Below are positions 55,235-64,000 of a stretch of DNA of 64,000 nt, piece by piece. A program made the position numbers and the translations under genes. Numbering within the stretch: position 1 is the stretch's first letter; each line of letters starts with the position of its first letter. Under the pieces are notes generated by a model. The model made no database searches and had not been told where the DNA came from. It saw only the letters and a list, made by a program, of their open reading frames with translations. This stretch comes from Lunularia cruciata (taxonomy: Eukaryota; Streptophyta; Marchantiopsida; Lunulariales; Lunulariaceae): contig OX419761.1 of assembly GCA_948567375.1 (NCBI GenBank), forward strand, positions 29,638,501 through 29,702,500, read 5' to 3'.

Positions 55235-56760
55235 TTGGACATTGTAGATCAGATTAGGCAAACCTTTGACCACTTGACTACCAAGCTACATCTAGTAGGC
55301 TTGAGAGTCAATGTGTCAAAATGTAGGGCATGGTCCCCTTTAGATATCCCTCCACACCTTTAGCTTCCAAAGGGGTGTATTGCATCTATAGATGGATTAC
55401 GTGTTCTTGGAGTGCTAGTAGGATCCGAGGATTTTGTCACATGCTTCTTAGACGCTACCTTTGGAGAGGATGTTCTCCATGTGGATGACCTTTCATCATT
55501 AGGAGATTCACAAGTGGCATTTGGTATACTCTCCTCTACTATTGCTCGTTGTCCGACTTACCTCCTCCACACAATTCCCCCCTCCTTGACCTTCCTATCA
55601 TGTTTGAGAGCCTTTGATAGGAGGATTATGGGAGCCTTTGGTGATATTATTGGACCTGGGACATTTGAGTGTGTGAGAAGGGATTTGACATGTAGACAAA
55701 CATCTTTACCAATCTTGTGTGGAGGGGTTGGCTTGCTATCTATGGTGGAGACAACACCTATAGCATTTTTGGGTAGTTGGGCTCTCTTGGCTCTCTCTCT
55801 CTCTCTCTACTTTCCTCTCGTTTTGTGGTGGTTGATAAGCCAGTTTTGGAGACTTATCTGATAGAGGTGGAGGAGGGATCCTTTTCTCTCCAAATGTTGT
55901 TGCGGATGACAAGAGATAGTCTATCCCCACGAGCATGCAAGGACCTTCCATCTTTTGCTTCACTATTGTTAGATTGGACTAGAGGTTTACAGTCTTCCTT
56001 GATGGAGCGACAATGTCAACATACATTACATTCTCTCTTAGTTGACTTGTCCATTCTCCAAGCTACTAGAGTACCTCTGCACTCTTGCTCCATCAAGGGT
56101 GCTGGCTCTTAGATCCTAGCTCGAGCGTGCATTAGGGCATTCCAAATCTCACCAACTACTTTCTCTACAATGATGAGGTTTTGCCTAGGTTTGGTCAACC
56201 CATCTACATATTCATTACTCACTTGTGAGTGTGGTTCTACACTAGCTGCAGCAGTGGTCCATATGACATGGTGTCCTTTTGAAGGACAAATAATAACTAC
56301 CCATGATGCTGTTAGGGAGTGGATACTTGGCTTGGAGGGAGATTTTGTATGCTTTGCAGGCGACACAGTCTTAGGGCAGACTTATACTTGGTCTGAGATG
56401 CTCAAGTAACAATAGCGGATGTTATGGTTATGGATCCTACCCCTGGATGGGCAGCTAGTGCAGCAGCAGCTCAAAAGGTCTCCAAGTATAAGGGTATGCA
56501 TCGAGGTCACCTCTTTGTTCCTTTAGCCTTGGAGTTCTATGGAGTGATGGAGATGGAGTTCGACACAGTTGTCAAGGAATGCATGAGAGCTTATCATGTT
56601 AGGCGCCAGGGGTACCACTCTCACTCTCACTCTCATACTTTTTAGCATATTTTAGATAGCATGTGTCCATTACTCTACATTGGGCAGTGGCTAGTGCAAT
56701 CCATAGGAGAGCAATCACACTAGGTGATGTTTCTTCAGATATTCAGATGTTGTTTTTAGA
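55235..56760 (+). pseudogene. LINE ORF2 3' part: reverse transcriptase end, zinc knuckle, endonuclease-like C-terminus
   Basis: The frame starting at 55235 gives the end of a non-LTR reverse transcriptase: VSKCRAWSP, GLRVLGVLVG, and LPILCGGVGLLSM (about 55710). TAG 55361-55363 interrupts it. A frameshift lies in the (CT)n tract at 55790-55808; the next frame continues to 56409 and has a zinc knuckle C-E-C-G...H-x3-C (from 56224) and HDAVREWI. After another frame change at about 56405, a conserved C-terminal block follows: IADVMVMDPTPGW, KVSKYKG, then FVPLALEFYG (to about 56545). The last block resembles restriction-like endonuclease domains of some LINE clades in algae and protists; this is inferred from the K-Y ... 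P-x-x-E pattern. The 5' part is missing. Confidence 0.72.
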
Positions 56761-56881
56761 TTGTACGACTTGCGTATCTCCGATATCTTAGGTGCAATAG
56801 GGCAGATTTCTCATATCTACTCTATTGGGACTTAGCACCATTTTACCTATGCTGTCTCACCTTGATAGGGTCTTCCATCCG

Positions 56882-57283
56882 TCACGTTTTCATTCGTAAT
56901 TTTCTTAGTACCATATTCTGCCCGAAGAGAACTGGAAAGTGGTACACATTAGCAGCCCTCACACATTTTGTGGCGCTCGATATGTTACCTGTCTCCATTG
57001 GAACCTCGCCAAGGACGGCCCTCTGACCTCCATTCAGCGCACGCTCCGCGCAGTCTCTGAAGTCCCGTGGACTGGAAAGGCAAATCTTGTTCATAGCGGA
57101 AATGCGCTGGCTGAACGGTATGGATGGTGCCACGACATCTCTCCGATGGAACCACCCTCCCATCCCCGGTCGTCTGGGTACAAAATTGTCTCCAAAATCT
57201 CCTACTTCGATAGTTCGTTCGTTCGACCCCAACTTCATCTCTCTTTCCTCATTGCGGGTTGGTTCCCCACCATGCTTTTCCAC
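56882..57283 (-). CDS. Unrecognised ORF, 133 aa, CpG-rich
   Basis: Open frame of 133 codons on the minus strand overlapping an equally long plus-strand frame (56939-57337). Composition is GC- and CpG-rich unlike the LINE debris next to it. Arg/Glu-rich start, with SSPRDFRDCAERALNGGQ in the middle. No domain recognised. Double-strand openness reduces confidence that either is coding. Confidence 0.2.
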   Translation of the reverse strand: MEKHGGEPTRNEEREMKLGSNERTIEVGDFGDNFVPRRPGMGGWFHRRDVVAPSIPFSQRISAMNKICLSSPRDFRDCAERALNGGQRAVLGEVPMETGNISSATKCVRAANVYHFPVLFGQNMVLRKLRMKT

Positions 57284-57423
57284 TCCTACAGCAGCATTCC
57301 AACTGGATCGCTTCTGCAGATTCCATCGTTCGCGTAACGGCTACTGAATTGGTCCCTACTGTGGACGGCATTTTCCCATCGTCTTGAGGTTCCACTTTCA
57401 CGGTCCACCCTCCATGGCCCTCT

Positions 57424-59042
57424 GCTAAATTTTTGTTTTTTTTACAATATATCTAGATGCTTCTGTTAATCTTCTATGACAAATCCATCCATTCACAAGG
57501 TCAGTAGTGAAAGGGGATTGAATCCTTTGTGTTCGGATCATCATTTGTAGTCTAAATTCTTGTGCTTATTGTTCATCAATTGACCAAACGAGTGAATGCT
57601 TTCACTTCACTCGTCAGGTCAGCAGATTATCAGCAGGTGATACTTAGTAAAATCTTAGATGAAAAGGGTGCACAAACGTGTGATTCTAGTGAAATTCAAT
57701 CAAAGCTCGACGATTGGCTCTGTTTCCAAACCTCCACTTGTCGAGGAGTCAATTGCGATCGAATTCAGGTCGAGGATTTGTAGAGTAGTTTATGATTTGT
57801 ATTTGTAGTTTGAGAACATTTACATAGAAACAGCGGAAGTTATGTAGTGCATTATTTATCGTGTAGGCTTTAAAGTGAACTAAACCTCGTTTCTCAACAT
57901 CGTGCATGTTTATGATATTTTGATAAAATACACAATCGAAATTGACTTTTGCTACAAAGAGTAGTTATCTACAAAGAGCTACGTTAAAAATTGTTCCCAA
58001 ATGAGGCCGGATATCTAAATTTTCAAATAATTTTAGTGAAGTATAGAATAATCGAAAAACAGATAGAAAACCACAAAAGATACAGAACTAATATTTTTCT
58101 CTTTTCCTGGTAAAAAATAAAATTTTATCTCTTGAGATTCTTGGTTCACATGACCACTCGAAGATCAGTTGACTTAACTTGATGGGTGAAACCATCACAT
58201 CACAATTGAGAGGACGAGTTGAGGGCCATGGAGGGTGACCATGAAAGTGATGTGCTGCTTTCACACAAGAAGTTAAGTCAACTGATCTTCGAGTGGTCAT
58301 GTGAATCAAGAATCTCACGAGATAAAATTCTATTTTTTACTAGGAAAAGAGAAAAATATTAGTTCTATATCTCTTGTGGCTTTCTGTTTGTTTTTCGTTT
58401 ATTGCATGCTTCACTAAAATTATTCAAAAATTTAGGTATCCGGCCTCATTTGGGAACAATTTTCAAGGTAGCTCTTGGTAGATAACTACTCTTTGTAGCA
58501 AAAGTCAATTTCGATTGTGGATTTTATCTCAGTATCATAAACATACACGATGTTGAGAAACGAGGTTTAGTCCACTTTAAAGCCTACATGATAAAATAAT
58601 GCACTACAGAGCTTCCCCTATTTCTGTGTAAATGTTCTCAAACTACAAATACAAATACAAATCATAAACTGCTCTACATAAACTACTCTATATCCTCGAC
58701 CTGAATTCGATCGCAATTGACTCCTCGACAAGTGAAGGTTTGGAAACAAAGCCAATCGTCGAGCTTTGATTGAATTTCACTAGAATCACACGTTTGTGCA
58801 CCCTTTTCATCTAAGATTTTACTAAGTATCACATGCTGATAATCTGCTGACCCGACGAGTGAAGTGAAAGCATTCACTCGTTTGGTCAATTGATGAACAA
58901 TAAGCACAAGAATTAGACTACAGATGATGATCCGAACACAAAAGATTCAATCCCCTTTCACTACTGACCTTGTGAATGGATGGATTTGTCATAGAAGATT
59001 AACAGAAGCATCTAGATATATTTTGAAAAACAAAAATTTAGC
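57424..59042. repeat. Large palindrome, arms ~0.78 kb
   Basis: Left arm 57424-58203 and right arm 58246-59042 are inverted copies. The outer ends are GCTAAATTTTTGTTTTT and its complement; the inner symmetry fades at about 58203/58246, leaving a ~40-bp spacer. In a 222-bp sample (57562-57783 versus 58907-58683) only about five positions differ. Each arm holds a 73-74-codon frame opened by GTG, not ATG, and the differences are mostly amino-acid changing, so it is probably not coding. The spacer contains ~30 bp (GAGGGCCATGGAGGGT...) found inverted immediately outside the left arm at 57391-57423. No target duplication was found. Confidence 0.9.
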
Positions 59043-59049
59043 ATCAAGA

Positions 59050-59900
59050 TTATGAACCATAATTAGAACAAAAATGTAAGAGGCTCTTTTGATTTCTCAC
59101 CTTGTGGATGCAAAGACTTTGCACGGTCGTTAGAGAAAAATGGCTTGGGGTAGCATCGAACCGTACTGCAAAGGTTAGCCTTGAGCCAGAAAGTCAACCT
59201 TGACATTGTTACGAAAGTCAGCAGTGACAAACGATTTTTGTGTCACATATACTTTTGTGTACACGTCACAAGGGAGACACACTTTTCTTTTGTACCGTAC
59301 GAGGAGAAAGTAAATAGCGCACGCCAATATTATTGTTTACATTGTCTTTGAGAAGGGCCCCATTCTGGAGGAGAAAACACTCACGCAATTAACGAGAAGA
59401 CACATTTTTTCCTCCACTTCTACTCATTTCAGCAGTAGATATTTGTGCTGTACTCTTTTTTTCATCGGGAACAAAAGCAAGTGAGAATCTCGTCCAACTT
59501 CAGAAGTCTCTCTGTACAATCTGGTTGTTGGACGATTCTCCTCAGACATTTTAGAAGTATGCGAACTATTTCAACACTAAACTGATCTATTTATTGGATT
59601 CGGATCGAGCAACGATACCAACGTGGTCATTTTCGATACACTCCTTGTGATGATCATTTGAGTGTGTTTGTTAAGTTTGATTTATTTCAGAAATGAGTAA
59701 ATATTTATCATAAAGAAATGAACTATATAAATCTCATAATAACTGGATGAAAAAAGAGCACATCAAGATATTTGCTAGACTATAATCTCGAAACAACCTT
59801 AAATCACTGGTGATTAAGATCGCTGATAATAAAGTCGAGATTACCATCATAACTAGTCAAAGATTTAATATGCAAACGCTGTTGACAAGACGATCACTTA
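59050..59900. other. Intergenic DNA, nothing recognised
   Basis: No coding content, tRNA-like fold or repeat was found by eye. Confidence 0.3.
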
Positions 59901-59907
59901 AGGTATA

Positions 59908-60219
59908 TTAAACGTTTGAATTGAGACCTGTTTCGCTGCTTTTGGACGGCGGCTTAAAAGTTCGGTCACAGTGGATAAGGATGGACACGAAGTTTTCTTG
60001 TACTGTAGTAGTAGGAGGAGCCTCATTGACAAACAGGTTCTCATGTGACAAGACGTACTCAAGGTGAGCCGGACGGATGTACCGGACGAACTGTACGGCT
60101 GTCCGCCACCGGAGGACGTGACCCCAGAACGCACCGGGATTTGGTAACCCGTAATTAATCAGTATCCAGCTTTTGTATGTTGATAAATTTGAAAATTCGA
60201 GAATGACGGTTTCTATATT
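59908..60219 (-). CDS. Unrecognised open frame without ATG, possible exon or gene remnant
   Basis: An uninterrupted minus-strand frame of 104 codons ending at TAA 59910-59908. Residues include NYGLPNPGAFWGHVLRW, FVRYIRPAHLEYVL and HENLFVNEAPPTTTVQ. Codons end mostly in G or C within an AT-rich neighbourhood, and the peptide has ordinary protein composition. It has no Met, so it could only be a 3' exon or a remnant. No convincing splice acceptor is seen upstream. Family not recognised. Confidence 0.3.
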   Translation of the reverse strand, partial: NIETVILEFSNLSTYKSWILINYGLPNPGAFWGHVLRWRTAVQFVRYIRPAHLEYVLSHENLFVNEAPPTTTVQENFVSILIHCDRTFKPPSKSSETGLNSNV

Positions 60220-61120
60220 TTATAACAATGTTTTGCGTTATAGATATAAATTAGTACAGGGTCTTCATCAAATTGGACAGTATTGCTAGAAGAATGTAGT
60301 TTTATCATTTCATAAAATGAAAATTTTATAGTTTGTACATGAGAGGAAATAAGAAATTATGGAAATTTGAAAGAGAAGTAAAAAAGAAAGTAGGTGGACG
60401 GAAAAAACGGATATATAATAGTAATAGGAAAATACATATTTTAAACTAGAAATTAATAAATATGAAGTTTTTCCAAAGAAACATCATAAATTTATAGACT
60501 TTCATTTTATATTAGTAAAAATTAGTCAATTTTACAGAATATAGATATATGTTAAGGAAGTGGACTGTTGCAGAATGCCCTTCACCAACTTGAGTTCATA
60601 CAACTGGTCCCTTAAACACATATAGGTCTCTGCATCCGATTTGTAAAGTCGCCGTATTAGTTGATAGTTTTCAAGGATTAAAGAAAATTGAACTCGGCAA
60701 TCAGTTTTCTTTTCCACATATTTATATTAATTTAAACACAAAAAGTTTCCTGTCTGAATCTAGAAGTTTGCCAAATGCGAAAGTAATGTAGACGTGATAA
60801 ATTAGTACCTGTAAAATCTTTTAATATCCTCCAAACACTGAAATCAAGAAGGCGGAGCTGGGATATGGTAACTGAATTAAAAAACACTTTTAACGAAGTC
60901 CTTCGAGCCTACAGCATATTTTGTATCACTAATCGATTTGTACTTTAATCGACCGGCACGAAGAACTCATCGCCGTTTCGAAGACGGCGATACGGACGGA
61001 TGTAATAAACGCAACGGAGCTAGTAAGGGAGTTGCGTTTCTGAGCCACGTAGCTGGTCTACATGAACCACAAATGGCACTACCATGAGCAAAGCCTTTCC
61101 GATGGCAGGTGAATGAAATT

Positions 61121-61240
61121 GAAGTATACAGAAGTTCGAGAAGATTTCATTCAGACAAATCTTTCTGAAACGACAGATTGAAGTATACAGATGTTCGAGA
61201 AGGTTTGATTTTCGGACAACTCTTTCTGAGTCGACAGATT
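61121..61240. repeat. ~60-bp tandem duplication
   Basis: Copies 61121-61179 and 61180-61240 start GAAGTATACAGA and end [AT]CGACAGATT; they differ by several substitutions and two extra bases in the second copy. Confidence 0.85.
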
Positions 61241-61523
61241 GTGCTGGGTCTTTGTGAGGAACAACTGTCTAGATTGACTAATACGCACTCCACGTTATAG
61301 CCGCAGATCGTTTACTTGTTAAAAGGAGTTGGTGGTGAAGACACTCATGCAAAACAACAGAAAAGTTAGATCGGTGAAATTCCGTCTATTGATCGTTGGA
61401 GGTTATGGAGCAGATAGGATTTAAGTCTTTTAGTTTTGGATGTTAGCACGCAAGGTCAATTCGAATACTTTCATATCTTCGGCAGATCATCCTTTACGTA
61501 GCACAGTAGCAGAAAGTGGACAA

Positions 61524-61573
61524 AGTAGTACGAAATGTACAATGCATAAAAACATTGTACATTTCGTACTACT
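61524..61573. repeat. Perfect 21-bp hairpin
   Basis: Arms 61524-61544 and 61553-61573 are perfectly complementary (AGTAGTACGAAATGTACAATG and its complement) around the 8-base loop CATAAAAA. It is not followed by a T-run. It could be a MITE remnant, a small RNA hairpin or a replication accident. Confidence 0.9.
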
Positions 61574-64000
61574 ACATTTTGTACATTCCACATTTTGTAA
61601 AAAATAACAAACAAAGCCAAAATTAAGGGTGGGACCAACGGGTATACATATGGGAAAAAGAAATATGTCAGTGACTAACCTGAAAGAAGGTCCAAAAAAT
61701 AGCGAGAAACGGACTACGAATATCTGGCAAATGGAAATCAAACAAACTCAAGAGTAAAAAACTTAGAACATAAGACAAAAACTAAACGATCAAACTTTAC
61801 AAATGATAAGAGATAGAATTAGAGATCAGATCAATAGGAGGCCCTGAGAGATTAGGGTGACCTTGTCGGACCGACTTTGGTATACTTTATACGAGAGCCA
61901 TGTGAAGAAGATATTTAGATCAAATCTGATAAAGAAAATTAGACAATGACATTCACTAGAAACAAGGGGATTTGTTCTTCATCTCCGGGTTCTCATGAGT
62001 TGAGTGAATACCAACGTTCCCCAATGCACGATTAGTCTGTAGTATCTTATCACGACTTTTACATGTCGATTACTCAAGGAGCAATATTACCGATACTATT
62101 CGGTTCCCGTTTCTGTCCTCGCGAGGTTGTAGCCTCGAGCTTCGTCACAGACTATTGGACAGAACCCGGTTTGATATTGCATTTGAGGCTTAAAATGGAG
62201 CTTAGCCTCATTTTACCTCTATGTTTTTTCTTTGTACGGTTGTTTCTTTGATGGGTTTTCCCATTTTTCTTGTTATCATACGCGTTCGCTTTTTAAAAAG
62301 TGTTCAGATATCTTAGGTGTAGTAGTATCTCACCCCGATACTCGTGTTTGCTACGCGGTCGTCTATTCTGATTTGCTAGATTCAATTCTCCCGGGATTCA
62401 GTATTGGAGTATCCAGGGAGGGTCAGCGTCGAGAAATCGTGAATAAATAATCCAGAGCACGCGAAAGTAAAAGACATGGGGATAAGAAAGGCTAAAAGAG
62501 AACTATAGGACAAATCTCCTCCGCTAGAGGAAATACGTACAGTAAGTACGATCCTTAATTCATGATTGAGGATCGATCGATCGCGGCATCTGCGGTTCTG
62601 AGAATATATCTCTAGGCTAAAAACGCTATGCTCCAAGAACATTCATCGAAAATCACGAAAAGGTGTGAAAAGTTTTAGGTACTCCGGTACCTGCGACGTC
62701 AGTCTTCCCGGGAAGATTACAGCTTCCCGACAAACGTTTCCCGACCGCGGCTGCTTGTAATTGGATATTACGGTAATCCAAATCTTCTCGTGAATAGGCA
62801 AACTTTGCGACCCAGAAGATGTTGAAATTGCTGTCCGTGAGGGCGAGGGGGTTATTGCCAGGCAAATCATCGAGCTCATCACTGAAGAAGGTCGATCTCC
62901 AATGTGAGTTGAAAGGTGCCTTCGGGAGTTCGAGCTTTCTAGAGACGGCATAAACTTACAATGGGTTTCATCGAGATGGGTCTCAGTTGGTCGTAAAGTG
63001 CTCTGGAAGCGAAGTTGTTGTCACGCTTCTTGCTTTATACTTGTTGCGCGTAGGGCAATTTTGGACGTATGTAATGAAGGAGGGGAGGGACAGCTCTCTC
63101 ACATCAGGGTAAGAATAGGATGATAAGACCCCATGGATCCCCACAAAAGAGTAAAAAGGCTCCCACACAGAACACATGAAGGATGGGAAGCCTCCTCCTC
63201 GCCCTACGACAGAGGGACAATGGTGCTAGCGGCAAGGTTAGAATGGGGTTAGGTCCAAATAATATGGATATGAGAAATGTGCCCTGTTGCATCTAAGAGA
63301 TCCTAGCTATACAAATTATAACTTTTACAAACTATTGCAGTATCCAAGGAAATATCAGCAATTGTTGTCTCATGGATTGCACCCGCCGATGTTCTCTATA
63401 GAAAAATGAACACACGATATCTATAGTATATTACAAAAGAGAAAAAAACACTCGAGCCGTAGAGGCGAACGTAAGCTAGATCTGATGTAGATATACTTTG
63501 CAGCAATTTGTATGACACGATTGCAACTACGGTATCAAATGGAGGCAGCTTTAGTGCACCGACTGGTCACCAAGATTTTTGCCTATATGTCTCTTTCAGA
63601 CCCTGGGTCGATAGTTCTGCTCATGTTCCCTGATTAGTGGGAAAAGCATATTATCTGCTCATACAACACAGAAGTGTAACTTTTCTGCTCTTCTTTTTCA
63701 TACCGGTAGCGTCTCCATGATTCTTACAAAGGCTAGTAGTAGAGTTGCTTTATGTACAGAGTCTCCAGACATGTGTTCTAAAGACATGGATGGCGTTATG
63801 ATCACCGGAAGAAAGAAGGAACTTGCAACCAAGACGATGAAATGCATGGTCCTGGCTGAAGGAGGGAATACATGTGTCTTTGTCGCAAGAAAGAAGTCAC
63901 GGGCAGATAATAAACAATAGCCGAAGTCGTCATATTTCATCGACAATTATTTTCCCTCTGCTTAGACTTCTCATTCTTCCAATATTCTTGGCAAGATTGA

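Larger units (their letters stand above)
60230..64000. other. Intergenic DNA with small repeats, no convincing gene
   Basis: Short frames only. Candidates looked at: minus 62950-62653 (two overlapping frames rich in ordinary residues) and minus 63946-63698 (82 aa, hydrophobic). Neither shows a known motif. The stretch keeps more CpG than the 34-44 kb block. Confidence 0.3.

Noticed and set aside
57562-58907. Two 73-74-codon frames in the palindrome arms as a conserved small protein
   Set aside because: They begin with GTG in both arms, and most of the differences between arms change the amino acid, so there is no sign of selection on protein.
62643-62951. Two overlapping minus-strand frames of 70-102 codons in CpG-preserved DNA
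   Set aside because: Ordinary composition but no motif, no clear splice sites and frame choice ambiguous.
63698-63946. Hydrophobic 82-codon minus-strand frame with an overlapping plus-strand frame
   Set aside because: No recognised domain and both strands are open; insufficient to call a gene.

Overview
The window is nuclear DNA from a green plant of the streptophyte lineage. It has one well-preserved, intron-rich housekeeping gene, the vacuolar H+-ATPase subunit B, in a sea of decayed AT-rich transposable elements. The host cannot be named from sequence alone. The short N-terminus of subunit B and a LINE with a C-terminal endonuclease-like segment suggest an early-diverging plant (streptophyte alga, bryophyte, lycophyte or fern) rather than a flowering plant; this is inference.

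Layout. 1-2 kb: two gag remnants of LTR retrotransposons in opposite orientations. 3.89-6.65 kb: a complete but dead hAT DNA transposon with terminal inverted repeats and an 8-bp target duplication. 6.7-9.5 kb: a decayed minus-strand coiled-coil reading frame of unknown family. 9.81-20.91 kb: a nested pair of Ty3/gypsy chromoviruses of one family. The older + strand copy (target duplication ATGAT) was split within its 5' LTR by a younger - strand copy (target duplication TGTTC). 21.2-22.4 kb: a Mutator-like transposase relic. 25.4-30.7 kb: two copies of an unclassified ~1.5 kb repeat, a third partial copy of which lies in intron 9 of the V-ATPase gene. 30.7-44.2 kb: mostly featureless AT-rich DNA with local tandem and inverted repeats. 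44.2-51.3 kb: promoter region and the 14-exon V-ATPase B gene (486 aa). 55.2-56.8 kb: LINE reverse transcriptase remnant. 57.4-59.0 kb: a large, nearly perfect palindrome with ~0.78 kb arms. 59-64 kb: no convincing gene, but an intriguing GC3-rich reading frame at 59.9-60.2 kb and a perfect 21-bp hairpin at 61.5 kb.

Functionally, only the V-ATPase gene looks alive. It encodes the non-catalytic nucleotide-binding subunit of the V1 sector, which acidifies vacuole and endomembrane lumens. The surrounding elements mostly carry C-to-T / G-to-A type decay, while the repeat copy inside the V-ATPase intron keeps CpGs lost from intergenic copies, consistent with different methylation histories. The most interesting points are (i) LTRs that combine perfect heat-shock-element arrays with a TATA box, (ii) aligned stop codons and identical active-site replacements in both chromovirus copies, suggesting spread of an already defective lineage, (iii) the palindrome, and (iv) the LINE with an endonuclease-like C-terminus.
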